From: Streptomyces sp. MJM8645
GTDB taxonomy: Bacteria > Actinomycetota > Actinomycetes > Streptomycetales > Streptomycetaceae
Assembly (NCBI RefSeq): GCF_001625365.1
Contig: NZ_LJJF01000001.1
Location: 5,338,501 to 5,402,500 of the forward strand
Direction: 5' to 3'
Length of the DNA stretch: 64,000 nt
The position numbers and the translations under genes were made by a program. The number at the start of each line of letters is the position of its first letter. Positions within the stretch are counted from its first letter, which is position 1. Positions 44,027-52,538 of this stretch are shown here, piece by piece. Below the pieces are notes generated by a model, which searched no databases, was not told where the DNA came from, and saw nothing but the letters and a program-made list of their open reading frames with translations.

Positions 44027-44620
44027 CTAGAGGAAGTCCTTGGTGTCCAACTCGAACTCGAACGGGGCGGGGAGGGCGAGCGGTTCGCCGAAGGCTGCCA
44101 GGTGCACCTCGGTGTACTCGTCGCGGTGGGGATTGCTGAAGAGGCTGACCTGGGCCCGCTCGCGGTCGATCAGGAGGTACAGCGGGATCGCGGCGCGGGC
44201 GTAGCAGTGGCGTTTGGCGATGCGGTCCTGGTCGGGCTTGCTGGAGGTGACCTCCGCGACCATCGCGACGCCGTCGGGCTCCATCCAGGGCGGCGCGCCG
44301 CGGAAGAGGCGGAGTTCCCTTGGAGCGAAGGTCGTGTCCGGAATGACGTGGTTCTTCGGGCAGAGGCCGCCGCTCACCAGACGGAGGCCCTTATGGCCCG
44401 ATGCCTGCATGTGGACCTGGGACTTTGCTTTCACCTGGTCGATCAGCAGGTCGATGTAGTCCTCGTGGTTGCCGTCCGGCGGTGGTGCCACGATGATCTC
44501 TCCCTCGATGAGCTCGGCTCGGAAGCCTTCGGGGGAGTGCAGGCTCAGGAAGCTCTCCAGCAGGATGTCAGCCTGCGATGGGGAGTCCGTGATCGGTTGC
44601 TCATGCGCCACAGCACTCAT
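44027..44620 (-). CDS. Uma2-family endonuclease-like protein
   Basis: The 197-residue PD-(D/E)XK-fold protein has ELIEGEIIVAPPPDGNH, a VIPDTTFAPRELR strand and MVAEVTSSKPDQDR. The active-site Asp and Glu of the family are present and the usual Lys falls in SSKPD. It is a paralogue of the protein at 29594-30253. Function unknown. ATG 44620 is 150 bp from the divergent RraA-like gene. Confidence 0.87.
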   Translation of the reverse strand: MSAVAHEQPITDSPSQADILLESFLSLHSPEGFRAELIEGEIIVAPPPDGNHEDYIDLLIDQVKAKSQVHMQASGHKGLRLVSGGLCPKNHVIPDTTFAPRELRLFRGAPPWMEPDGVAMVAEVTSSKPDQDRIAKRHCYARAAIPLYLLIDRERAQVSLFSNPHRDEYTEVHLAAFGEPLALPAPFEFELDTKDFL

Positions 44621-44769
44621 GATGCCCCTCCTTCAGATATGCGTCACGCTATTCGGTGCTCGACGGAGTTATGCCGTGCACGGTTGGTTTTCACTCGATG
44701 GCGTGAGTTTGAGGCCTGGCATAGCATCCCGATGCTGATGAACTGGGGCTTTGGCGGGAGGAGTTGGGG

Positions 44770-45462
44770 ATGCTGAAGGAGTTCGCGGGGTTGTCGACGC
44801 CGTTGGTGGCGGATGCGTGTGTGCGGTTGGGGGTGGGGCTCAGGGCGGCGCCGGTGGGGGTGGCGGCGGTGGTGGCCGGGGGGCGGGTCGCGGGGCGGGT
44901 GCTGCCGGTGCGGCACTACGGGAGCGTGGACGTGTTCCTGGAGGCGTACGGGGCGGCCCGGGACGGTGACGTGCTGGTGATCGACAACGGCGGGCGGACC
45001 GACGAGGCCTGCATCGGGGACCTCGCGGTGCTGGAGGCGCGGGCCGCCGGGATCGCCGGGATCGTGGTGTGGGGGCTGCACCGGGACACCCCCGAACTGG
45101 TGGAGATCGGGCTGCCGGTGTTCAGCTACGGCGCGCTGCCGCTGGGGCCGGTTCGGCTGGACGGGCGGGAGCCGGAGGCGCTGGTGACGGCGCGGGTCGG
45201 GCCGCACCTGGTGGGCGCCGGGGACGTGGTGTTCGGCGACGCGGACGGGGTGCTGTTCGTCCCGGCCGACCGGGCCGGGGAGGTGCTGGAGGCGGCCGCC
45301 GCGATCGCCGGGACCGAGCGCGCGCAGGCCGGGCGGATCGCCTCCGGTGACACGCTGCGCCGGCAGACCGCCTTCGACGAGTACCTGGAGCGCCGCGCCG
45401 CCGACCCGTCGTACAGCTTCCGGCAGCACCTGCGGCGGGTCGGCGGGGCGATCGAGGAGTAG
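44770..45462 (+). CDS. RraA-like protein (HMG/CHA aldolase family)
   Basis: The 230-residue protein has the RraA/HMG-aldolase motif: GDVLVIDNGGRTDEACIGDLA then, about 20 residues later, GIVVWGLHRD, where the Arg-Asp pair binds substrate and metal. Family members are oxaloacetate decarboxylase/4-hydroxy-4-methyl-2-oxoglutarate aldolases or RNase E regulators; the former is likelier in an actinobacterium. ATG 44770 follows GGAGGAG by 6 bp; a TTG two codons earlier is less likely. It converges on a GNAT gene with 9 bp between stops. Confidence 0.85.
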   Translation: MLKEFAGLSTPLVADACVRLGVGLRAAPVGVAAVVAGGRVAGRVLPVRHYGSVDVFLEAYGAARDGDVLVIDNGGRTDEACIGDLAVLEARAAGIAGIVVWGLHRDTPELVEIGLPVFSYGALPLGPVRLDGREPEALVTARVGPHLVGAGDVVFGDADGVLFVPADRAGEVLEAAAAIAGTERAQAGRIASGDTLRRQTAFDEYLERRAADPSYSFRQHLRRVGGAIEE

Positions 45463-45471
45463 CGAACTCCC

Positions 45472-45960
45472 TTACAGCGACCGGTGCATGACGTGCAGGC
45501 CGACGTAGCCGTCGACGGGGTGGTGGAAGGCTTCGGGGACGGTGCCGACGATGTCGAAGCCGAGGGATTGGTAGAGCTTCACGGCGTGGTGGTTGTTGGC
45601 GACCACGGCGTTGAACTGCATGGCGCGGTAGCCGTTGGTACGGGCCCAGTCGAGGGTGTACTCGACCAGGGCCCGCCCGATGCCGCGGCCGTGGTGCGCC
45701 GGGTCGACCAGGTAGCTGGCGCTGGCCACGTGCGCGCCGTTGCCGGGGCGGTTGCGGGTCATGTTGGCGGTGCCGACGACCGTGCCGGCCTCGTCCACCG
45801 CGACCACCGTGCGATGGGGCGCGGCGAGCATCCACCACTCCCGGCCGAGGTCGGAGGAGAGGTCGAGGGGGTAGGGGAACGTCTCGCCGGCGGCGATGAC
45901 GGTGTGGAAGAAGGGCCAGACGGCAGGCCAGTCCTCGGGGGTGGCTTCGCGGATGAGCAT
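45472..45960 (-). CDS. GNAT-family N-acetyltransferase
   Basis: The 162-residue GNAT starts MLIREATPEDWPAVWPFF and has the acetyl-CoA loop VDPAHHGRGIGRALVEYTL (about 87-105) and the later FNAVVANNHHAVKLYQSLGF. It resembles phosphinothricin-type acetyltransferases, but the substrate is not certain. The stop is 9 bp from the convergent RraA-like gene and no terminator separates them. Confidence 0.88.
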   Translation of the reverse strand: MLIREATPEDWPAVWPFFHTVIAAGETFPYPLDLSSDLGREWWMLAAPHRTVVAVDEAGTVVGTANMTRNRPGNGAHVASASYLVDPAHHGRGIGRALVEYTLDWARTNGYRAMQFNAVVANNHHAVKLYQSLGFDIVGTVPEAFHHPVDGYVGLHVMHRSL

Positions 45961-46044
45961 CCGCTCAGCATGATCCGCGGCGGGAGGGGCCTGCCACTGG
46001 TTTTCGACTGGTTCTCGGTACGTGACCGTTTGCGGTGCGGCTGG

Positions 46045-47007
46045 TCAGCTCAGGACGGCGTCCTCGACCAGGGCGGCCGCGTGGGCCTGGCCCTTGGCGT
46101 TGGGGTGCACCAGGGCGTAGCGCAGCGGGATGATGCTGGTCAGCACTCCGTCCAACCAGTGGTCCTGGTCGCACACGCTGTGGCCGGTGGTGGAGGGGTA
46201 GAGGTCGACGAAGGCGTCGCCGCGGGCGGCGGTCCGCTGGGCGATGATCGCGTTGAGCGGTTCCAGGATGGCCGTCCGCGCCCAGGCGAGGTCGCCGGTG
46301 GTGAAGGTGGCGAACTGCTCCAGGTTGCCGTAGGTGCAGCGGGTGGCGTCCTCGGGGACGAGGTGGGGGTAGCCGACGGTCAGCAGCCGAGCGGACGGGG
46401 CCTTGGCGTGCAGGGCGCCGAGCATCTGGTCGAAGTCGCCGCGCAGTTGGTTGAAGCGGTCGGGCAGGCTCGCGTCGAACTTGTCCTTGCAGGGCGTGCC
46501 CTGGCCGAGGACCGCGGCGCCGAGTTCGATGCAGCCCTTGAGGATCTCGGCGAAGCCGAGGGTGTTGCCGCCGATCTCGACGGTGATCACGTCGGCGCCC
46601 GGGGAGACGGCGTCGATCTGCGACGGGACCGGTGGGAAGGGGGCGCCGGGGTTGGTCCCGAGCGGCGGGAGCGGGCGGCCGGGCGGGGCTTCCTTGGTCT
46701 GGTAGACGTCCTTGACGGTGGCGCCGGCACAGCTGACGTTGCGCAGCTCGACCAGGGGGCCGAGGCCGCGGCGGATCAGCTCGGGGTAGGAGCCGGTGGT
46801 GCGGGCGCAGCCGTCGCGGGGTTCGGTCTCGTCGCCGGCGGCCTCGACGAAGCCGGCCGTGTAGGAGTCGCCGAGTGCGGCCCAGGCGAGCGTCCGGACG
46901 CGGCCGGCCGGTTCGGCGGCGGCCTGGGCGGCGGACGGGGTGATCAGGCCGGCGGTGAGCGCGACGGCGGTGCCGGCGACGGCGAGGCGGGACAGGAAGC
47001 GTGGCAC
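46045..47007 (-). CDS. Secreted SGNH/GDSL hydrolase
   Basis: The 320-residue secreted esterase/lipase-like protein has a signal peptide (about 1-30, ending AQAAA) and Ser48 in block I GDSYT (46-50). Block III is VEIGGNTLGF, and the catalytic His is in the late ALVHPNAKGQ. Several Cys could form disulfides (DGCARTT, NVSCAG, GCIEL, TPCKD, RCTYG, VCDQD), as in Streptomyces extracellular lipases of this fold. Acts outside the cell on an ester not identifiable here. Confidence 0.9.
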   Translation of the reverse strand: MPRFLSRLAVAGTAVALTAGLITPSAAQAAAEPAGRVRTLAWAALGDSYTAGFVEAAGDETEPRDGCARTTGSYPELIRRGLGPLVELRNVSCAGATVKDVYQTKEAPPGRPLPPLGTNPGAPFPPVPSQIDAVSPGADVITVEIGGNTLGFAEILKGCIELGAAVLGQGTPCKDKFDASLPDRFNQLRGDFDQMLGALHAKAPSARLLTVGYPHLVPEDATRCTYGNLEQFATFTTGDLAWARTAILEPLNAIIAQRTAARGDAFVDLYPSTTGHSVCDQDHWLDGVLTSIIPLRYALVHPNAKGQAHAAALVEDAVLS

Positions 47008-47182
47008 GGTCTCTCCCTCAACGAGTGCGCGGGAGAGCGCGATTCACCCCCCTAGAGGTAGATCGAGTCGGCGGGTGGACGACTTGATCCCTCAGGAGGG
47101 TGAATTCGCGTGTGCGGCCGTGACGTTGGACCGATCGGCCCTGGGCGTCGGGGTGGGTCGGCGAGGGGTGGGGCGAGACGGT

Positions 47183-48424
47183 TCAGAGCAGGGCGGCGGA
47201 CGGATCGACCATCGCCCGGGCGGTCTTGGCGTCGACGTACTCGCCGAGCGCGGTCATCACCCACTCGCCGGACGACTGCCGGACCAGCTTGCACATCACC
47301 ACGCCGGTGTGCGGCTCGGAGTGGGTGAGGTCGAAGCGGACCAGCTCCTCCTCCGTCCGGGCGTCCAGCAGGCGGCAGTAGGCGTTCTTGACCTCGGTGA
47401 ACCGCTGGCCGGAGAAGGAGTTGACGACGAAGACCAGGCCGGTGACCTCGGCCGGCAGGCCGTCCAGGTGGACGGTGATCGACTCGTCGTCGCCGGCTCC
47501 GCCGCCGGTGAGGTTGTCGCCGGAGTGGGCGATCGCGCCCTTGAAGACGGTCAGCTTCATGAACCAGGCCGTCTCCAGCTTCTTGCGCTGGGCGTCGAAG
47601 GCGAGGCAGGAGGCGTCCAGGTCGACGCTGCGGCCGCGGCCGGCGGGCTCCCAGCCGAGCGCCATCCGGACCGAGGAGAGGAACGGACGGCCGTTCTTCA
47701 CCAGGGAGACCGAACTGCCCTTGACCAGGTTGACCCGGCCCTTGTCCAGGGTGACCTTGGCGGGGGCGGACGGGGCCGGCGGGGCGACCGGGGGCGCGGG
47801 GGGCGCGGGCGGGGTGGCGGCGAGGGCGATCCGCGGGTCGACGGGGGGAGCCGGGGGAGCGACCGGAGGGGCCGCGGGGGGAGTGGCGGGGGCGGGGGCC
47901 TGGGCGGCCGGGGCCGGGGAGTCGTCGACGGAGACGCCGAAGTCGGTGGCGATGCCCGCCAGGCCGTTGGCGTAGCCCTGGCCGACCGCTCGCACCTTCC
48001 AGGCGCCGCCGCGCTGGTAGACCTCGACCACGATGAGCGCGGTCTCCTGGCCCAGCTGCGGCGGGGTGAAGGTGACCAGGGCCTGCCCGGTGTCGGCGTC
48101 GCGGACGGTGGCGGTCGGCTCCATCCCGGCGAAGGTGGAGGACTGGTCGGCGGGGCTGGCGGTCACCACGATCTTGGTGATGCCGGCCGGGACGGCCAGG
48201 GTGTCGACGGTGATCGCGTCCGGCGCTCCGGCGGCGGCCGGGCGGTGGCTGACGCCGGGGCCGTGCGGGGCGTTGAAGAAGACGAAGTCGTCGTCCGATC
48301 GCACCTTTCCGGCGTCGGTCAGCAGCAGACCGGAGACGTCCAGCGCCTTGGGCGCGGTGACCTCGACAGTCACCCGCGCGGCGGTCAGCGGGGCGTTGCC
48401 GCCTTGGGTCAGGACGGTGGACAC
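47183..48424 (-). CDS. Double TerD-domain protein with proline-rich linker
   Basis: The 413-residue protein has an N-terminal TerD-like region (about 1-170, with SDDDFVFFNAP and GQETALIVVEVYQR), a Pro/Ala linker (about 175-230) and a second, fuller TerD domain (about 230-413, with KLETAWFMKL, SGDNLTGGGAGDDESITV calcium-type loop and NSFSGQRFTEVKNAYCRL). TerD proteins bind Ca2+ and take part in tellurite/stress systems and streptomycete development. GTG 48424 has GAGGAG at 5 bp. No other ter genes lie nearby. Confidence 0.9.
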   Translation of the reverse strand: MSTVLTQGGNAPLTAARVTVEVTAPKALDVSGLLLTDAGKVRSDDDFVFFNAPHGPGVSHRPAAAGAPDAITVDTLAVPAGITKIVVTASPADQSSTFAGMEPTATVRDADTGQALVTFTPPQLGQETALIVVEVYQRGGAWKVRAVGQGYANGLAGIATDFGVSVDDSPAPAAQAPAPATPPAAPPVAPPAPPVDPRIALAATPPAPPAPPVAPPAPSAPAKVTLDKGRVNLVKGSSVSLVKNGRPFLSSVRMALGWEPAGRGRSVDLDASCLAFDAQRKKLETAWFMKLTVFKGAIAHSGDNLTGGGAGDDESITVHLDGLPAEVTGLVFVVNSFSGQRFTEVKNAYCRLLDARTEEELVRFDLTHSEPHTGVVMCKLVRQSSGEWVMTALGEYVDAKTARAMVDPSAALL

Positions 48425-48646
48425 GGACTCCTCCTCGGGTGCGGAACGGCGGCCGGCCGGGGCCGCTGGGACCGCCGGGCCGGGTGCTGCCCACAGTAAC
48501 GAACGGGCGCGTCGGGATGAGCCCGGCCGGTGCGGTGACCTGTCGGATCGTCGGACGGTACGGCCGGGCGGCGGGGTTGGGCGGCAGGCCCCGGCAAGGC
48601 CGTACGGTGGCAAGGCGGCAAGGCGGCGGGTCAGTGCGGCCGGAGG

Positions 48647-49969
48647 TCAGCGGGGCGCGAAGGCGGTCGGCGTGCCGGGGCGCGGCGGGAGCCCGGGTGC
48701 CTCGGGCACGACCGGCGGCGGTGCGACGGGCTGCGGTGCGACCGGGCCGAAGGCGCCGAGGGCGGCGACCGCCCGGGGCCGGTCGATGCCGAAGGCGGCG
48801 GCACTCCAGCTCTCCGCCGCGGCGGCCTTGCGGACCGGGCCGGACGAAGCGGGCCGACCGGACGGGAGCGAGGGGCCGGATGGGCCGGTGGGCCCCGAGG
48901 GTTCGGCGGTGGGGCGGGTGCCGCGCACGCCGAAGGCGTAGTGGCCGGGCGGGACGTCGGTGCCGGCCGGGGTGGTGAAGCGGTAGACCAGGGTGCCGCG
49001 CTCCTGTTGGGCGGTGACGACCGCGCCGGGCAGGTCGGTCCAGGCGGTGCCGCTGCCGGGGGCCAACTCGCCTGGGGCAAGCCGGAATTCGGTCTGGAGT
49101 GCGGTGAGCGGCTCGGTGACGGCGAGGTCGAGCTGGTGCCGGAGGCCGTCCCGGTCGAGCGGTGTGACCGTGGCGACGCCGGTCAGGGCCTGGTCGGTGT
49201 CCGGCTCGGTGTCCGGGCCAGGGGCGCCGGCGGTCGGGCCGTCGGTGCCCGGGGCGATTGCGCCGGGCGGCGGCGGCGGTGCGGGCTGGGCCGGGGCGGC
49301 CGGGCGGGGTCCGGGTGCGTGCGGCGTGGTCGGCGAGGGGGAGGGCGAAGAGGGGTCGGCCGGCTGCTCGGCGACGGGCGCGACGGGCTGGGCCGACGGC
49401 GAGGGCGCGGCGGCGGCGTCGGCCGGCGTGGCGGGCTCGCCGGTGCCGGCCGGCCGGGCGCCGGGGCCGTGGTCGGCCATGGGTTCGGCCGCAGCCTGTC
49501 CGCCGGTGGGCTCCGGGAGCGCCGACCGGGTGCCGGGTGCGTGGGGAGAGGCGCTGGGCGAGGCGGCTGCGGCGGTCGTGTCCTCCGCCGCCCCGGGGTG
49601 GTGCGCCGAGGGGCTCGGTGCGGGCGGCCGGCCGGTGGCCGGGAGGTCGGCGGGGTTCGGCGCGGTGGGGTTGGGCGCGGTCGGGGCCCGGTCGGCGGCG
49701 GCCTCGGCCTGGTCGCCCGCGGCGGGGGTGGGCGGCGGGGTGGTGCCGACGCGTGCGACCCCGGCCCGCCGGCCCACGCCCTGCTGCTCGTTGAGCAGGA
49801 GGGTGGTGGCGATGCTGATGCCGACGACGGTGGACATCGCCATCGCGGCACCGGAGAAGCGCAGGGTGGGCAGCCGGAACCGGCCGCCGAACGGGCGTGG
49901 CCGCCCGTGCCGGCCGTGCCGTTCGGGCTCGTGCCGAACGTCCCGCGCAGTGTCCTCGCGCGCAGCCAC
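48647..49969 (-). CDS. Membrane-anchored Pro/Ala/Ser-rich hypothetical protein
   Basis: The 440-residue protein has a short basic cytoplasmic N-terminus (to about 38), one hydrophobic segment (SGAAMAMSTVVGISIATTLLL, about 39-59), a roughly 190-residue extracellular Pro/Ala/Ser/Thr-rich stalk and a C-terminal region (about 265-360) with LDLAVTEPLTALQTEFRLAP and VYRFTTPAGTDVPPGHYAFGV, probably a small beta domain. No family recognised. GTG 49969 has GGAGGGAGGGG at 4 bp. It may be a surface adhesin or a cell-wall-linked protein. Confidence 0.7.
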   Translation of the reverse strand: MAAREDTARDVRHEPERHGRHGRPRPFGGRFRLPTLRFSGAAMAMSTVVGISIATTLLLNEQQGVGRRAGVARVGTTPPPTPAAGDQAEAAADRAPTAPNPTAPNPADLPATGRPPAPSPSAHHPGAAEDTTAAAASPSASPHAPGTRSALPEPTGGQAAAEPMADHGPGARPAGTGEPATPADAAAAPSPSAQPVAPVAEQPADPSSPSPSPTTPHAPGPRPAAPAQPAPPPPPGAIAPGTDGPTAGAPGPDTEPDTDQALTGVATVTPLDRDGLRHQLDLAVTEPLTALQTEFRLAPGELAPGSGTAWTDLPGAVVTAQQERGTLVYRFTTPAGTDVPPGHYAFGVRGTRPTAEPSGPTGPSGPSLPSGRPASSGPVRKAAAAESWSAAAFGIDRPRAVAALGAFGPVAPQPVAPPPVVPEAPGLPPRPGTPTAFAPR

Positions 49970-50308
49970 CGGACCCCTCCCTCCCCGAAGTCGCCGTCGC
50001 GGTCGCGGTATTCTCCCATGCGCTGCCACCGGGCCGGCATCGGCCGCCCGGGGTCGGTCGGCCGGGGTCCGGGTGGGGCCCGCGCCGGGAGGGGGAGAGC
50101 GTACCAGCGGCTCGTCGTGGCCTGGACGGTTTTGATCCATTTCGTGGACACCCGTTCGACGGAAGGAAGTTGACGATCCGTCTGATAAGTCGGCGATGGC
50201 GGCCGGGCTGCCCGGACAGGGATTAATGCAACCTCCTTGCAACCCTTGCCCGCCCGGACGGAAGTGGCCCAGGCTGAGGTCATCCCACGCCGTCCCGGAG
50301 AGACCGTC
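49970..50308. other. 339-bp region upstream of the SsgA-like gene
   Basis: No gene supported. It holds two adjacent 11-bp repeats starting TGCAACC (50227 and 50238) and an AT-richer stretch (TTGATCCATTTCG near 50132-50144, and GTTGACGATCCGTCTGATAAG near 50168-50188, where TTGACG could be a -35). The repeats lie 65-82 bp upstream of the SsgA-like start and could be a regulator site. Confidence 0.45.
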
Positions 50309-50809
50309 ATGCCGCCCGACCCGCTGTCCGCAGCCTCCAGTGCACCCCTCGCCGCCACCCCCACGGGCGGCGATGGGGACGGCTCCACCGCCGCTCCGGC
50401 GGCGGTGGAGGAGGTGCTGATGCTGCGGATCTCGCTGGGCGAGGAGGTGGTCGGCGAGGTGCGCACCCGGTTCCGGTTCGAGGCCGCGCGCCCGTACGAG
50501 GTGCTGCTGACCTTCCATCTGGGGCGGCCGGACGAGGCCGACTGGGTGTTCTCGCGCGAGCTGCTGCGCGACGGCCTGCAGGCGCTGAGCGGCCAGGGCG
50601 ACGTCAAACTGTGGCCGGCGTACTGCCCGTGCCACGGCTCGACGCTGCACCTGGCGCTCGAATCACCGCACGGCAGCGCCCTGCTGGAGGTCTCCAAGCC
50701 CCGGGTGCAGGCGTGGCTGGACCGTACCTACGCGCTGGTCTCCGCCGAGGCGGAGCGCGTCTGCGGCCCGACCGACGCCCAGCTGGCCGCGCTGCTCGCC
50801 GGCGGCTGA
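50309..50809 (+). CDS. SsgA-family sporulation/cell division regulator
   Basis: The 166-residue protein has a roughly 45-residue low-complexity N-terminus, then the SsgA-like core: VVGEVRTRFRFEAARPYEVLLTFHL, WVFSRELLRDGL and GSALLEVSKPRVQAWLDRTYALV. SALPs control septum site choice and spore maturation in streptomycetes and occur only in morphologically complex actinobacteria, so this is a useful lineage marker. Which SALP (SsgA-G) it is cannot be decided here. Its last 82 bp overlap the 3' end of the convergent GAF regulator gene. Confidence 0.88.
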   Translation: MPPDPLSAASSAPLAATPTGGDGDGSTAAPAAVEEVLMLRISLGEEVVGEVRTRFRFEAARPYEVLLTFHLGRPDEADWVFSRELLRDGLQALSGQGDVKLWPAYCPCHGSTLHLALESPHGSALLEVSKPRVQAWLDRTYALVSAEAERVCGPTDAQLAALLAGG

Positions 50810-52251
50810 GGCCCGGTCGGGGCACCGGCGGGCCCGCGCGGCGGCGGGACGGGCGCCGCGCTCGGCAGCCGCACCGTCCCCGCGGCCAGCCCGGCCCGCA
50901 GCCGCCGGACGGCCGGGGCCGAGGAGGCCGGCAGCAGGTCGTACGGGTCGTCCGGCCCGTCCACCGTGACCAGCACCGACTCGGCGATGCGGTACGGCCG
51001 GTGGGCCAGCAGGCCGCCCAGGTAGCGGCGCAGCCGGGACAGCTCGGCGCGGACCGTCACCGTCCGGCCCGGGTCGCCGAACAGTGCCTCCGCGAGCTGC
51101 GCGGCCGTGCTGCCCTCGCGTCCGGTGGCGAGCAGGAGCAGCAGTTCGGCGTGGCGCGGGCTGAGCGGGTGCGACCAGCTGCCGGCCGCGCCCCGGACGG
51201 TCAGCTCCGGGCGGTCCTGGCGGCGCAGGTCGAGCCGGAGCCGGGCGCCCTCGGCCTGCTCGGCCTGTTCGGCCGTCACCGTGCCGGAGCCGTCCGCCTC
51301 GGGCGGCCGGACCGGTCGCACCAGCCAGCCGTCCGCGAGCGGCTCCAGGGCGCATTCGCCGAGGCCCGGCACCCAGTGCACGGCGGCGGTTCCCCAGCCG
51401 CCGACCGGCACCCGCAGCCGGCCGGGCGGCGGCAGCCCGGCCGCGGCGGCGGTCCACCCGGCGGAGTCCACCACCAGGGCCGGGCCGGCCACCCGGGCGA
51501 GCATCGGGGCGGCCAGGGTGCGCAGTTGGTGCAGCGCCTCCAGCCGGTGGGCGCGCAGCTCGGTCTCGGCGAGCCGGGCGGCGGTGGCGGTGAGCTGCAG
51601 CAGGTACGGGCGGACGTTGCGGGCCGGGCCGCTGAGGTTGATCGCGCCGACCAGCCGCCCGGTGCCCGGGTCGTGCACGGGGGCGGCGACGCAGGTCCAG
51701 GAGTGGTGGCTGCGCAGGTAGTGCTCGGCGGAGTGGACGTGCATCGGGCGCTGGGCGCGCAGTGCGACGGCGATGCCGTTGGTGCCGACGCTCTCCTCGA
51801 TCCAGCGGGCGCCGGTGAGGAAGCCGATCCGGTCGGCGCTGCGGCGCAGGGCGTGCTCGCCCTCCTGCCACAGCACGTGGCCCTCGGCGTCGGCGATGGC
51901 GAGGATCAGCGGACTCTGGCCGACCGGCTGGAGCAGGGTGTCGCGCAGCACCGACAGGACCGCGTCCAGGCCGCTGGTGCGGCGGCGCTGCTCGATCTCG
52001 GCGGGGCCGAGGTGGACGGCGGCGGCGCCGGCGTCGGGGTCGAGCCCGAGGCGGCGCAGCCGGGCCCAGGAGTCGCCGATCTCGGGGCGGGGTTCGAGCC
52101 GGCCGGGGGAGCCGGGGTCGGGGTAGGGGGGCTGGACGAGTTCGCGGGCGGCGGCTTCGGCGAGGGTGCGGTCGTGGACCCTGGCCAGCTCGGCCGCGCT
52201 CGGCGCGGTGCGGCGTTCTGGTCGTCGGGACTGCCGTCCGGTCTGCCGCAC
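50728..52251 (-). CDS. GAF-domain transcriptional regulator (AcoR-like, no AAA domain)
   Basis: The 507-residue protein has an N-terminal region with RVHDRTLAEAAAREL, RPEIGDSWARLRRLGLDPD (typical of AcoR-type activators) and a GAF domain (about 110-230, WIEESVGTNGIAVALRAQRPMHVHSAEHYL). It then has a C-terminal winged-helix-like region (LSPRHAELLLLLATGREGSTAAQLAEALFGD). The sigma-54 AAA domain is absent, as usual in streptomycetes. I prefer GTG 52251 because GAGGAG lies 8 bp upstream; ATG 52380 would include a perfect palindrome in the coding region. Its C-terminal 27 codons overlap the convergent ssgA-like gene. Confidence 0.82.
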   Translation of the reverse strand: MRQTGRQSRRPERRTAPSAAELARVHDRTLAEAAARELVQPPYPDPGSPGRLEPRPEIGDSWARLRRLGLDPDAGAAAVHLGPAEIEQRRRTSGLDAVLSVLRDTLLQPVGQSPLILAIADAEGHVLWQEGEHALRRSADRIGFLTGARWIEESVGTNGIAVALRAQRPMHVHSAEHYLRSHHSWTCVAAPVHDPGTGRLVGAINLSGPARNVRPYLLQLTATAARLAETELRAHRLEALHQLRTLAAPMLARVAGPALVVDSAGWTAAAAGLPPPGRLRVPVGGWGTAAVHWVPGLGECALEPLADGWLVRPVRPPEADGSGTVTAEQAEQAEGARLRLDLRRQDRPELTVRGAAGSWSHPLSPRHAELLLLLATGREGSTAAQLAEALFGDPGRTVTVRAELSRLRRYLGGLLAHRPYRIAESVLVTVDGPDDPYDLLPASSAPAVRRLRAGLAAGTVRLPSAAPVPPPRGPAGAPTGPQPPASSAASWASVGPQTRSASAETSA

Positions 52252-52353
52252 TCGCGTTGCTCCTCGCCGCCGTTCGAGGCCGCGCCGGGGTCGACGCGCT
52301 GACGAAAGCGTACGGGGGCGGTGAGGGTCTGGGGACGGGGTCTGCCAACTCGG

Positions 52354-52369
52354 CATACCGGACGGTATG
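52354..52369. promoter_or_regulatory. Palindrome CATACCG-GA-CGGTATG upstream of GAF regulator
   Basis: A perfect 7-bp inverted repeat with 2-bp spacer lies 103 bp upstream of the preferred start, suited to an autoregulatory site. Confidence 0.5.
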
Positions 52370-52406
52370 ACCGTGGACATGCCGAGGTGTGATGACTAGC
52401 GGGGGG

Positions 52407-52530
52407 CCTGGTGTTGGCCTGGTGTGAGCCCGACGCGGGCCTGGTGCGAGGCCTGGTGCGGGACCTGATGCGGGCCTTGCGTGGGCCTGGTGCGGTGCTG
52501 GTGCGAGGCCTGATGTGGGCCTGGTGCAGG
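52407..52530. repeat. Degenerate GGCCTGGTGCG short-period repeats
   Basis: About nine copies of an 11-12-bp unit near GGCCTGGTGCG (with GACCTGATGCG and GGCCTTGCGTG variants) fill the space between the GAF regulator promoter and the M56 gene stop. Confidence 0.75.
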
Positions 52531-52538
52531 CTCGGCGG

